Assembly: GCA_900552305.1 (NCBI GenBank) | Contig: URZD01000001.1 | Coordinates: forward strand, 1-42,251 | Source of the DNA: an uncultured Eubacteriales bacterium | GTDB lineage: Bacteria; Bacillota; Clostridia; Monoglobales; Monoglobaceae | Reading direction: 5' to 3' | Length of the DNA: 42,251 nucleotides | Part shown: one piece after another, positions 1 through 8,097 of the stretch | Layout of the letters: every line of letters begins with the position of its first letter | How positions within the stretch are numbered: the first letter of the stretch is position 1 | Translations under genes and position numbers: made by a program | Notes under the pieces: generated by a model | What the model saw: the letters and a program-made list of their open reading frames with translations, nothing else | Told to the model about the DNA's origin: nothing | Database searches by the model: none

Positions 1-54
1 CGGGAAATTAAGACGTTGCCGGAACTTAACAGGACTTCATGTCCTGTTAGATAT

Positions 55-130
55 TCCTCGTTAGCTCAGTCGGTAGAGCGCATGACTGTTAATCATGATG
101 TCGCTGGTTCGAGCCCGGCACGAGGAGCCA
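55..130 (+). tRNA. tRNA-Asn (anticodon GTT), CCA encoded
   Basis: The sequence folds as a complete cloverleaf. The acceptor stem pairs 55-61 with 120-126, G127 is the discriminator and CCA at 128-130 is encoded in the DNA. The anticodon stem is 81-85 with 93-97, and the loop 86-92 carries GTT at 88-90, which reads asparagine codon AAC. The T arm has the standard GGTTCGA core. A strong terminator follows at once. The tRNA stands next to genes of mobile-element type, and tRNA 3' ends are common integration sites, but I found no second copy of its 3' end in the window. Confidence 0.97.
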
Positions 131-131
131 C

Positions 132-170
132 GTCCTTGAAATGTAATGTTTCAAGGACTTTTTTCTTTTT
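132..170 (+). terminator. Rho-independent terminator of tRNA-Asn
   Basis: A perfect 10-bp stem (132-141 with 149-158) with a 7-nt loop is followed directly by a T-rich run at about 159-170. It lies 2 nt after the tRNA CCA. Confidence 0.9.
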
Positions 171-220
171 CAAACAACTTATACAAATACAAAACAAACA
201 CTTAAACCTACAAAATGTTG

Positions 221-267
221 AGAGATTCATTGTTCCAAACGGAACGATGGGTCTCTTTTGCTTTTTG
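221..267 (+). terminator. Strong hairpin with T-run upstream of parB
   Basis: Positions 221-236 pair along their whole length with 241-256 (16 bp including a few G-U pairs, loop AAAC). The stem is followed by TTTTGCTTTTTG. It looks like an intrinsic terminator or attenuator between the tRNA and parB. A second hairpin follows at 263-287. Confidence 0.65.
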
Positions 268-287
268 CAGATATAAACTCTGCAAAA
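263..287 (+). promoter_or_regulatory. Second leader hairpin before parB
   Basis: An 8-bp perfect stem (263-270 with 280-287) with a 9-nt loop overlaps the T-run of the preceding hairpin and ends 27 nt before the parB start. The overlap suggests alternative folding (terminator/antiterminator), which is inference only. Confidence 0.4.
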
Positions 288-314
288 GTATATAAAGGTT
301 AGGAGTGATTTATT

Positions 315-1187
315 ATGAAGGGAAAACAGTTTGAAACAAGGAAGGCGGATGAGATTACGATGATTCATCAATCAAAACTAAAACCGTTTGAGGAGCAGCC
401 ATACAGAGTGGTTTTTGATAAAAGTATGGAGGAACTCATTGAAAGCATTAAGGAAAACGGTATTTTAACACCGATTATTGTCCGCAGACTTGATAATGAG
501 CAGTTTGAGATTATCTCCGGTCACAGGCGGGTTGCTGCCGGAAAGGTTGCAAAAATACATAAGTTTCCGGCACAGATAATGGAACTTAATGATGATGAGG
601 CGGCAATATTGCTTGTTGATTCAAACCTGCAAAGGGAGAATATTCTTCCGAGTGAAAAGGCATTTGCATACAAGCTGAAGCTTGATGCAATGAAAAGACA
701 GGGTAAACGCACGGATTTAACCTTGTCCCAAAATGGGACAAAGTTACGTTCGGATGCACAGCTTGCCGAGCAGATTGGTGAAAGCAGAAATCAGATACAG
801 AGGTATATCAGATTAACATATCTCATTGATAAGCTCTTGGAAATGGTAGATAACAAAAAAATGCCGTTTACGGTCGGAGTGGAGCTGTCATATCTTGGCA
901 GCAGGGCGCAGGCATATATAGCAGAGATTTTGGAATACGATGAAATAATGCTGTCAATGGGACAGGCAACAAAAATAAAGCTGCTTGCAAAAAATGGACA
1001 GATTGATGAAGATAAAATTTTGTCTGTGATATATGAGAAGAAAACCGAAAAGGTTAATATCACAATTAAGAATAAACAAATAAGAGAATATTTTCCCGAG
1101 GAATACTCAAAGGAACAAATAGAGAATATTGTATTTGAGCTGATAAGGCAATGGTCAAAGAAACATCGAAAGGAGGCGGCTGTGTGA
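315..1187 (+). CDS. ParB/Spo0J-family partition-type DNA-binding protein
   Basis: This 290-residue protein has the ParB N-terminal fold. The GHRR nucleotide-binding box is at residues 69-72 and the following conserved N-x-Q-R-E segment is at about 104-108. A helix-turn-helix with a ParB-type DAQLAEQIGES pattern lies at about 147-170. ParB proteins load on parS-like sites and, with a ParA ATPase, segregate plasmids or chromosomes; copies of this size are frequent on integrative conjugative elements of Firmicutes. The start ATG has a TAGGAG site 9 nt upstream. The gene is first in an operon: its TGA stop overlaps the GTG start of the next gene. The product is probably a mobile-element ParB rather than chromosomal Spo0J, because no chromosomal origin genes are near. 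Confidence 0.9.
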   Translation: MKGKQFETRKADEITMIHQSKLKPFEEQPYRVVFDKSMEELIESIKENGILTPIIVRRLDNEQFEIISGHRRVAAGKVAKIHKFPAQIMELNDDEAAILLVDSNLQRENILPSEKAFAYKLKLDAMKRQGKRTDLTLSQNGTKLRSDAQLAEQIGESRNQIQRYIRLTYLIDKLLEMVDNKKMPFTVGVELSYLGSRAQAYIAEILEYDEIMLSMGQATKIKLLAKNGQIDEDKILSVIYEKKTEKVNITIKNKQIREYFPEEYSKEQIENIVFELIRQWSKKHRKEAAV

Positions 1188-1576
1188 GAAAGATTTATAC
1201 ATACTATGACGGGAAAGAGAGTCCTGTAAACAGCTTTTTGAAGAAAGCAGACGCGAAGATAAAGAACAAATTCATATTTTGTATTGAATATGTCAGGGAT
1301 GATAAAAACTGTCTCGGAGAACCGTATGTAAAGCATTTTTCGGGAGGTAAGTTCAGCAGACTTTTTGAGGTGAGAATAATGGCGGTCGGGAAAATGGTGC
1401 GGGTTATTTTTTACGAGCATAACGGAGATATAACTCTGCTTTATGCCTTTTATAAAAAGACGCTCAAAGATACCAAGTTTGCACTTGCTGCTGCACTGAA
1501 AATCCTTGACAGAATAACCGACAGCGAGGGCGCGGTTATGGAGAAACACAGAAAGGAGCTGATTCTGAGTGATTAA
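1184..1576 (+). CDS. RelE/HigB (Gp49-like) family toxin-like protein
   Basis: A 130-residue basic protein of the RelE/ParE superfamily, nearest in pattern to the phage-derived Gp49/HigB group. The typical core is visible: KHFSGGKFSRLFEVRI, then RVIFYEHNGDITLLYAFYKKT. Family members are mostly mRNA interferases acting on ribosome-bound mRNA. I chose GTG 1184 rather than the upstream ATG at 1151 because a perfect AGGAGG at 1171-1176 sits 7 nt before it and the start overlaps the parB stop (GTGA), which implies translational coupling. The usual partner, a small helix-turn-helix antitoxin gene directly downstream, is absent; the next gene is ParA/CpaE-like. Activity as a toxin is therefore uncertain. 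Confidence 0.8.
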   Translation: MRKIYTYYDGKESPVNSFLKKADAKIKNKFIFCIEYVRDDKNCLGEPYVKHFSGGKFSRLFEVRIMAVGKMVRVIFYEHNGDITLLYAFYKKTLKDTKFALAAALKILDRITDSEGAVMEKHRKELILSD

Positions 1577-2579
1577 CATTGTAACGTGGCTTGAAAACAA
1601 CAATGCCCGAAATGACTTGTCTGCGGTTTGTGCCGGGAACGGAATAAGAATTGTTGAGGATGAATTTGATGATGTGCAGAATTTTCTGATGAAGTTCGAC
1701 TCCATAGATACAAATATAGATGTACTGGTTATCGCTGACCGCAATTTAGAAAGTATAGATAAGAAAAGGTTTTTTGAGGAGGTGTGCGTAACGGAGCCGA
1801 ATATCAGAATCGTTATTGTGTTTCCGGGGTACCGAAATGAATATATAGAGGAGCAGATAGCGGAGTACAAAGCGCTCGGAATATATGAGATTATATATGA
1901 GGGACAGAGCATTGATGTAAACTATTTTGCTGATGTTATTAAAAAGGGATATATATACGATTATGAAGTGAATGTATATGATGCGGCGGAGGGGGAGGCT
2001 GTAAAACCCCTTTCGCCCAAGCCGAAATGTATAACAATAGGCGTTATGGGTTTGACGCACGGCTGCGGCGTAACAAATATGGTTATAAACATTGCGGGAT
2101 ATATCGCTCTTGCAGAGGAATGCCCGGTAAAAGCGGTTGATTTTTCGGGCACGGGAAGTCTGCGGTTTGCCAAAGGCAGAAAGGTGACTTACATAGTCCA
2201 TTCAAATATTGATATTGCAAGACTTCGAAGGTCAAGCCGGGTGGTTATATATGATTTTGGCACACCGTTTAATATTTCGGCAAAAGGAAAGCTATTGTCT
2301 GAGAATGAGAATTACAGTGAGACAAATGTTGAACTTTTCAAGTCGTGCGATTTGAAAATATGTATGTGTTTTGCTGACAGCTGGCACATAGGCAAGGTTA
2401 AATATCTTTTGAACGACAGACAGTGGAGGCGAAGCATAGATAATTCATATGTGTTTTTGCTTGACAGAGTTCCGGACAAGCTGCGGCTCGGTCGTTCAAG
2501 GATAAATATATACGGCAGAAATGACAAATCAATGCTCCGTCATATCGAGGAGTTGTTTCTCGGGAAGGGCGGTGGTTGA
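1569..2579 (+). CDS. ParA/CpaE-like protein with degenerate Walker A motif
   Basis: A 336-residue protein with an N-terminal receiver-like half (about 1-130) and a C-terminal SIMIBI/ParA-like half (about 155-336), the layout of CpaE. The GTG start overlaps the previous gene by 8 bp and has AAGGAG about 10 nt upstream. At the place of the deviant Walker A box (residues 161-171) the sequence reads GLTHGCGVTNM: both the signature lysine and the phosphate-loop lysine are missing. A Walker-B-like strand, VVIYDFGTPF, is at about 225-234. ParA/CpaE proteins are ATPases that position DNA or pilus machinery. This one probably cannot hydrolyse ATP and may be a structural partner of the upstream ParB. 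Confidence 0.7.
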   Translation: MINIVTWLENNNARNDLSAVCAGNGIRIVEDEFDDVQNFLMKFDSIDTNIDVLVIADRNLESIDKKRFFEEVCVTEPNIRIVIVFPGYRNEYIEEQIAEYKALGIYEIIYEGQSIDVNYFADVIKKGYIYDYEVNVYDAAEGEAVKPLSPKPKCITIGVMGLTHGCGVTNMVINIAGYIALAEECPVKAVDFSGTGSLRFAKGRKVTYIVHSNIDIARLRRSSRVVIYDFGTPFNISAKGKLLSENENYSETNVELFKSCDLKICMCFADSWHIGKVKYLLNDRQWRRSIDNSYVFLLDRVPDKLRLGRSRINIYGRNDKSMLRHIEELFLGKGGG

Positions 2580-2635
2580 AATCGTAAAATAAGTATTGTA
2601 TATAAATAAGGTCAAAGAAAGAAGGAGTTGAAGAA

Positions 2636-3487
2636 ATGCAGATGTTAAGTATTAAAAAGGCGGCAGCTTGTGTTATGACATTGCTGTGTATGGCAGGAAA
2701 TGCTTTCGCAACAGACATACCGCAGCCCAACGAAATAATACGTGGACAAATGGGGAATTTGCAAACTGTAGAGAAGGTTTACGTTCTGCAGAATACTGAT
2801 GACGGGAGCTTAATTCCAACTGAAAATTTTACGGAAAATGAGGTTGAATACGCTTTTGTTGAATTGAAAAAGCAGGACAACACGGCAGAGGATGTAAAAG
2901 AACATACTGAAAAGGTCAGTGTTTATACAAACATCTCAAACACGCAGTCGGTCATATCAAAATTCAAGCCTGCAATCGAGGTGTCAACCGAGGACGGATA
3001 TTCCGGCACACTTGAATTTGACTATACCACGCTTAATGTTGTGCCGAACGGAACGGGAAAGCAGAGCTATACCGTAACAGAAAGCCGTTCATATCCTAAT
3101 TTGGTTGATGCCGATACATCGCTTGTTCCCAAAAGCATAAACAAAGACGGTGCAACGCTGAATTTAACAAATATAAGCTGGCAATCAGCGGCAAGCGATA
3201 ATATTGACGGACAGGAGCTTGCGGTAAGGTATACGGCCAATGCTACATATTCCGGCACAGGCACTAAAACCTATACAAAGGGATATACGGCAACGGCTGA
3301 ATACAAAGGCGAAATAAAAAAGACTGTGTGCGATACCGTAACATATACGGCGGTATTTACTGAAGTGCCTAAAGAGAAAAAGAGTGTGCTTTCATATTGG
3401 TGGGCATATCTTTTGGGACTCGTCGGTTTAGGCGGTATCGGTTACGGCGGTTACAGATTAGTCAGAAAAAGAAAGAAGGGATATTGA
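2636..3487 (+). CDS. Secreted, C-terminally membrane-anchored surface protein
   Basis: A 283-residue protein with a signal peptide (about 1-25, cleavage near AFA-TD), a Thr/Ser/Tyr-rich extracellular part that looks beta-rich, and a C-terminal hydrophobic helix (about 255-277) ending in a basic RKRKKGY tail. No LPxTG-like sorting motif precedes the helix, so it seems held in the membrane rather than sorted to the wall. AAGGAG lies 8 nt before ATG 2636. The stop overlaps the ATG of the sortase gene by one base, so the two are translationally coupled and probably work together. I do not recognise a named family; proteins of this shape accompany sortases on clostridial conjugative elements. Confidence 0.7.
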   Translation: MQMLSIKKAAACVMTLLCMAGNAFATDIPQPNEIIRGQMGNLQTVEKVYVLQNTDDGSLIPTENFTENEVEYAFVELKKQDNTAEDVKEHTEKVSVYTNISNTQSVISKFKPAIEVSTEDGYSGTLEFDYTTLNVVPNGTGKQSYTVTESRSYPNLVDADTSLVPKSINKDGATLNLTNISWQSAASDNIDGQELAVRYTANATYSGTGTKTYTKGYTATAEYKGEIKKTVCDTVTYTAVFTEVPKEKKSVLSYWWAYLLGLVGLGGIGYGGYRLVRKRKKGY

Positions 3488-4362
3488 TGTTAAAGAAAGT
3501 TATTTGTGCGGGAATGGCTATAATACTTGCGAGTACATCTGTATTTGCTGCGGATTATACAGTAGACGCGCCGAACGCGGGTATATTCGGAAAGCCGACA
3601 TCGGTTACAACGGTTTATGCGGCTGATAATGTGAATAAGGCTGAAATTGATAAGAGCAAAAACAGCAGCCTTATTCCTCCGACATTCGGAAGCCCGACAA
3701 GCAATTTAAGAGGCAGCGGAGAGCCGCTTACACCAAACCTTGCATCTGTATATACAGATACACAAAGCGGTACTAAGATTGTCGGAAACATTACGGCATC
3801 AAGTGAGCAGCCTACGGTTACGGTATCGAGTAATATAAGCGGCAATCCGTCAATTCCGGGAAATGTGACCACATCTACGGGAAACAGTATATATATTCCG
3901 GGGACAGTAAAAAATGACGATAAGTATTATTACGAGGAGGAAGCCTTTACCAAGGTAACAAACAGTATGTATTATTCGGGCGGACACCTCGGAACGCTTA
4001 AAATACCGGAGCTTAATCTTTCGGTAAAGATTTATGAGGGCACGACAAACGCGGTTTTGAAAAAGGGTGCAGGACATTTTAAGGACACATCTATATGGAA
4101 CGGAAATGTTTGTCTGGCGGCACATAACAGAGGTACAAACGATTATTTCGGAGAAATTCATAACCTCAATTACGGAGATACAATTAAGCTGACAACAAAG
4201 AAAGGTACGAGAACATATAGGGTTTTTAATGTTGAGAAAATCTCCGTAAATGATACCTCTAATTTGCAGGGAACGGGTGATAACATTATTACGCTCATAA
4301 CCTGTGTGAAAAATCAGGCGGATAAGTATCGCTGGTGCGTGCAGGGCTATGAAACAGACTAA
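3487..4362 (+). CDS. Sortase (class B/D-like cysteine transpeptidase)
   Basis: A 291-residue secreted sortase. After a signal peptide (about 1-20, ending VFA-AD) comes a long Ser/Thr/Pro-rich spacer (about 25-150), then the catalytic beta-barrel domain (about 160-291). The triad is visible: His213 in CLAAHNRG, Cys273 in TLITC and Arg282 in KYRWC. Sortases cut an LPxTG-like signal and join surface proteins to peptidoglycan or to each other. ATG 3487 is chosen because it overlaps the previous stop and follows AAGAAGGGA; an upstream in-frame extension would lie inside the neighbouring gene. No protein in the window has a clear sorting signal: the likely substrate at 5575 is truncated. Confidence 0.9.
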   Translation: MLKKVICAGMAIILASTSVFAADYTVDAPNAGIFGKPTSVTTVYAADNVNKAEIDKSKNSSLIPPTFGSPTSNLRGSGEPLTPNLASVYTDTQSGTKIVGNITASSEQPTVTVSSNISGNPSIPGNVTTSTGNSIYIPGTVKNDDKYYYEEEAFTKVTNSMYYSGGHLGTLKIPELNLSVKIYEGTTNAVLKKGAGHFKDTSIWNGNVCLAAHNRGTNDYFGEIHNLNYGDTIKLTTKKGTRTYRVFNVEKISVNDTSNLQGTGDNIITLITCVKNQADKYRWCVQGYETD

Positions 4363-4420
4363 AAGCCTTTAAAAATACTCATATTTACAAAACACTTGAA
4401 AATCATAGGAGGAAACAGAT

Positions 4421-5497
4421 ATGAAAAATATAAAATCCTTTGTACTCGGCTTGCTTTGCGGAGGTTTAATATTTTCGGGTACGGCAGCTTTGGCAAATGC
4501 AGATGTTTTAGCGAGGCTGACATCTCAGATTTTCTTTTGGAATAATGAGAAAATCGAATTGGGAGCATATAATATCAACGGATATAATTATGTGCGACTG
4601 AGAGATGCGGCAAAGATATTCGGTGTAAATATTGAGTATGACGAACAGACTGATAGCGTTATTATGAATGATTCGGACACAGCCATACCGAATCCACAGA
4701 CAGAGCCTGAACGGCTTCAGCAATCCGAGAAGATTGACGGAACTGCATATGCAAGAGAGGATTTTTCGCAGCAGGCAAATCCGGCAATATTTGATGATGT
4801 CTACACAAGAGAGGCATATAACGCATTCCGTCAGACCATTGTTGACAGAGATGAGATTGTGAAGGGAACGAACGAGGATGGATATAATCCGAATTATCGT
4901 TATGCACATTTCATAGATAAAACAAGTCAGGGGAAAACTCGTAAAGTGTTTAACACAATAGCCGGGGATTTATTCGGCTACTACAATTATACATTCGGGT
5001 TTGAGCCGTATATAAAGAACATTTATGAGTATCCGGGATATACAATTTGCAAGGTGCAGGTGCATGAGTTTTTTGAATCGGCTAATAGGGCAACGGATGG
5101 ATTTATAAACAGCATTAAAAATTTGTCCGATAGGGAAAAGGTAAAGAAAATAGCCGATTATGTAAGCGACAGAATAGTATATAACGATACCGGCTCGGTT
5201 GGATTTTATGAAATGTTTACATCAACAGAACCGGTAAACGGTGTTTGCGGTGACTATTCAAGTGCATTTGTATATTTGTGCAGCAGAGTCGATATCCCGT
5301 GTGTCAATATTGATGACAGAGAACACGCGTGGAACGAGGTATATGTTGACGGGATATGGTATACTGCCGACATAAGCTATTATGATGTTGCAAGGATAGA
5401 TGAAATGCTGCTGCAAACAAGCTATCAGAGAACAGACCCGAACAAAGCTAAAACAAATTTTGCCAAAGAATTGCTTGTGCCGGGAAGCACAAAGTAA
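4421..5497 (+). CDS. Secreted transglutaminase-like protein with copper-amine-oxidase-like N-terminal domain
   Basis: A 358-residue secreted protein. The signal peptide (about 1-27) is followed by a short copper amine oxidase N-terminal-like domain (about 40-85: NINGYNYVRLRDAAKIFGV), a module that in Firmicutes usually serves as a wall-associated stalk. The C-terminal part is a transglutaminase/cysteine-protease fold with the expected triad: Cys276 in NGVCGDYSSAF, His302 in REHAWNEV and Asp317 in YTADISYYD. Such enzymes make or break isopeptide bonds. Sitting between a sortase and an adhesin with thioester and Cna-B domains, it may process or crosslink surface proteins. A Shine-Dalgarno AGGAGG precedes the ATG, and a terminator follows the stop. 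Confidence 0.85.
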   Translation: MKNIKSFVLGLLCGGLIFSGTAALANADVLARLTSQIFFWNNEKIELGAYNINGYNYVRLRDAAKIFGVNIEYDEQTDSVIMNDSDTAIPNPQTEPERLQQSEKIDGTAYAREDFSQQANPAIFDDVYTREAYNAFRQTIVDRDEIVKGTNEDGYNPNYRYAHFIDKTSQGKTRKVFNTIAGDLFGYYNYTFGFEPYIKNIYEYPGYTICKVQVHEFFESANRATDGFINSIKNLSDREKVKKIADYVSDRIVYNDTGSVGFYEMFTSTEPVNGVCGDYSSAFVYLCSRVDIPCVNIDDREHAWNEVYVDGIWYTADISYYDVARIDEMLLQTSYQRTDPNKAKTNFAKELLVPGSTK

Positions 5498-5515
5498 AAC
5501 CAAAATAAAACACTG

Positions 5516-5543
5516 AAGCAGACAGAAAAAGGTCTGCTTTTTT
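5516..5543 (+). terminator. Intrinsic terminator between transglutaminase and adhesin genes
   Basis: AAGCAGAC (5516-5523) pairs with GTCTGCTT (5532-5539), followed by an uninterrupted T-run to 5543. It sits only 31 nt before the adhesin start, so the adhesin needs read-through or a promoter that I could not identify. Confidence 0.8.
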
Positions 5544-5574
5544 GTTTGCCTTAAAATGAAGGGAGAAATTTAAT

Positions 5575-8097
5575 ATGTTAAAACGAAATATGGGAAAACG
5601 GGCATTGTCAATACTGCTTTTAATGACAATGCTTTTTTCATTGTTTGCGGCAGATGTGAGTGCATTGACGGAAACAATAAGTGACGGCAAATCCAAAACC
5701 GTTACAATAAAAATGGATGAAAAGTTTTCAATTATGCAGACAACTGCCGGGAATAAATTAAACGGATATTCGTGGATATACACAACGGATACAGGTATCA
5801 CGGGACCGGCATACTGCATTAACTGGGGACTTAAAAATCCGGCTGCAAATAAAAAGCTGACTATTGCCGGAAAGTATACGGCAAGTCCTAAAACAGTCGG
5901 CGCGTTTGCGGGAGGTTATCCGCAGAGAAGTCTTGAGGAGTTTTTGAGGATAAACCTTGCAGACCACCCGATATTGGCAGGACTGACAAAGGCTGAATAT
6001 GCAAGCGCTACACAGATAGCAGTGTGGGCTGCGCTCGGACAGATAGCGGTAGAGGGTACGGATTTTACGGAAGGTCGTGCCACCCTTGCAAAACCGACGG
6101 ATGATATTCAAAAAATCCGTACTTATGAGGCTCTTTGGATTATCCTATACAATGCGTCATTCTGGGACAGAATGCTGAATACGGGAATGGGTATAAGGCT
6201 TGCCGATAACGATTCTCAAAAAATATTAGATATTGAGCATCGGGATGGATTAAGCGGCGCAGAAAAAGAAGGAATGGCAGGAATAAAGAAAGAAACCATA
6301 AACGGAGCCGAATACTACACACGCCAGTTTGTTGTTGCATCTGCCACATCAACCTTCAAACACGATTACTTTATAGAGCTGTGGACAGATACTGCCCCGG
6401 AGGGGACAATCTTTGCGGGGCTTGATAACGTTCCGCTGCAAACGGTTATCTGGGAGGGAAAAACTCTTTGGAAAGTACCGACTAAATACAGAGAAACCTC
6501 CATGAATGAAAACGGAGAGGAATATGCAGGGGATTTCAAAATCTGTATCCCGGTCAGAAACACACCGCCGGAAGGGGATATAATCATCAACGCAACCACC
6601 ACTGCAACGCAGTATAACATTTATCTTGCAAATAATACGGATGACAAGGAGCAGAGCTATGTTATTGCCGACCCGACTTATACGGGAATGTCCTGCTCGG
6701 GTGAGCTGAAATGGAAAAAGACAATATCTCCATACGGCCGTTTAATCGTAAACAAGACGGACGGAATGGGACAACCATTGCCCGGAGCTATATTCAGATT
6801 AACCGGTGCGGACGGCAGCGTTTTTGAAGGGACAAGCAACAGTCAGGGGCGGATTATATGGGAAAAGCTGAATCCCGATGTGCAGTATACGCTCTCGGAA
6901 ACACAGACACCTTTGGGATATATAAAAGCAGATGATGTTACCGTAAGCGTTCCGGCAAATCAGACGCAGACTGTTAATGTGAAGAACTACAGCGAGCAGC
7001 ATTTGAGAATAAGAAAGATTGACGCACAAAACGGAAGTCCGCTTATCGGTGCCACATTCAGAATTGAACAGACGGACGGAGGATATAAGACGGATGTTAC
7101 AACCGGACACAGCGGATATATCGAGTTTAAGGGCGCGGAGCTGCCGTTCGGGTCATATAAAATATATGAGTTAAAAGCTCCCGAAAGGTACGAAAAGGAT
7201 AAAGAGGTACAGACTTTTGAATGGAAAGGTACATCAGATGTAACGGTTACATTTAAGAATACCCGTACACCCTCTCTTGTCCTTATAAAAATGGATAAGG
7301 ATACGCTTGAACCGCTGGAGGACGCTGCTTTTGCAGTGTATAAGGACGGGAAGAAGATTACTGATGTTGTAACCGATAATGCAGGCTATGCAAGAATATC
7401 GGGACTTTCGGAAGGATATTATGAGCTTGAAGAAACAGCAGCGCCGAAAGGTTATGTTTTGGATAAAACAAGGCATGGTATTCACATTGACCCGTATAAC
7501 CCGGCAACAGAGGATGATCCTGTCCTTGTTGTTACAAATGAAAGAAAGCCGGGACTGATTATTGAAAAGCTGGACGCAGAAACCTTAAAGCCGATGAAAA
7601 GGACAACCTTTGCGGTGTATAAGGACACAAAGCTGATTGGCGAATACAAGACGAATGCAGACGGACTGATTGAGATTACCGATATTGAGGCAGGAATTTA
7701 TACGGTTAAGGAAATAAAAACGGATTCGTCACATATCATGCAGGGCTGTCCGCAGACAATCGAGGTTGTAAACGGCAAAACCGCAAGGCTCATATTCTTT
7801 AATAAGACAAAGCCGGGTATCGGTATTACAAAGATTGACGCAGAAACGAAAAAACCGCTTGCAGGTGCAGTGTTCAGAATAGAGAAGATTGACGGCAGCT
7901 TTGTAAAAGAATACACAACCGATAAAAACGGCGAGATTAAACTCGACAAGCTGCCGCAAGGCTCATATGCCGTAACAGAGGTGAAAGCACCGGATGGCTA
8001 TGTGCTGGATACTCTGTCACGAACGGTAAAGATTGATAAAAGCGATGTTCAGACATTAACCTTCTATAATTCGCCCGACAGCGGACTCTTAAGCTAA
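5575..8097 (+). CDS. Thioester (TQxA) and Cna-B repeat surface adhesin, anchor lost
   Basis: An 840-residue secreted adhesin. A signal peptide (about 1-30) precedes a thioester domain whose bond would form between Cys81 (AYCINWG) and Gln147 (ATQIAVWAALG); such domains attach covalently to host or surface targets. Five Cna-B/prealbumin-like repeats follow, starting near residues 387, 476, 566, 659 and 747, each with a VxKxD strand and E-T/E-V-type glutamates; these form stalks stiffened by isopeptide bonds. The protein ends abruptly at NSPDSGLLS just after repeat 5, without LPxTG, membrane helix or basic tail. The stop codon lies at the junction with an IS110 fragment, so the 3' end has been lost. 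The product would be released unless held by other contacts. Confidence 0.9.
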   Translation: MLKRNMGKRALSILLLMTMLFSLFAADVSALTETISDGKSKTVTIKMDEKFSIMQTTAGNKLNGYSWIYTTDTGITGPAYCINWGLKNPAANKKLTIAGKYTASPKTVGAFAGGYPQRSLEEFLRINLADHPILAGLTKAEYASATQIAVWAALGQIAVEGTDFTEGRATLAKPTDDIQKIRTYEALWIILYNASFWDRMLNTGMGIRLADNDSQKILDIEHRDGLSGAEKEGMAGIKKETINGAEYYTRQFVVASATSTFKHDYFIELWTDTAPEGTIFAGLDNVPLQTVIWEGKTLWKVPTKYRETSMNENGEEYAGDFKICIPVRNTPPEGDIIINATTTATQYNIYLANNTDDKEQSYVIADPTYTGMSCSGELKWKKTISPYGRLIVNKTDGMGQPLPGAIFRLTGADGSVFEGTSNSQGRIIWEKLNPDVQYTLSETQTPLGYIKADDVTVSVPANQTQTVNVKNYSEQHLRIRKIDAQNGSPLIGATFRIEQTDGGYKTDVTTGHSGYIEFKGAELPFGSYKIYELKAPERYEKDKEVQTFEWKGTSDVTVTFKNTRTPSLVLIKMDKDTLEPLEDAAFAVYKDGKKITDVVTDNAGYARISGLSEGYYELEETAAPKGYVLDKTRHGIHIDPYNPATEDDPVLVVTNERKPGLIIEKLDAETLKPMKRTTFAVYKDTKLIGEYKTNADGLIEITDIEAGIYTVKEIKTDSSHIMQGCPQTIEVVNGKTARLIFFNKTKPGIGITKIDAETKKPLAGAVFRIEKIDGSFVKEYTTDKNGEIKLDKLPQGSYAVTEVKAPDGYVLDTLSRTVKIDKSDVQTLTFYNSPDSGLLS

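Noticed and set aside
26..50. Hairpin before tRNA-Asn (AACAGGAC/GTCCTGTT)
   Set aside because: It has no T-run and lies at the window edge. It could end or space an upstream tRNA, but nothing upstream is visible.
791..1912. Open frame of 373 codons on the minus strand
   Set aside because: It runs antisense through parB, the toxin-like gene and the ParA/CpaE-like gene, has no ribosome site and gives a low-complexity Ser/Ile/Phe-rich product.
6739..8097. Cna-B repeats as a DNA repeat array or CRISPR-like structure
   Set aside because: The repetition is at protein level, with units of about 90 residues and low nucleotide identity. No short regular repeat-spacer pattern is present anywhere in the window.
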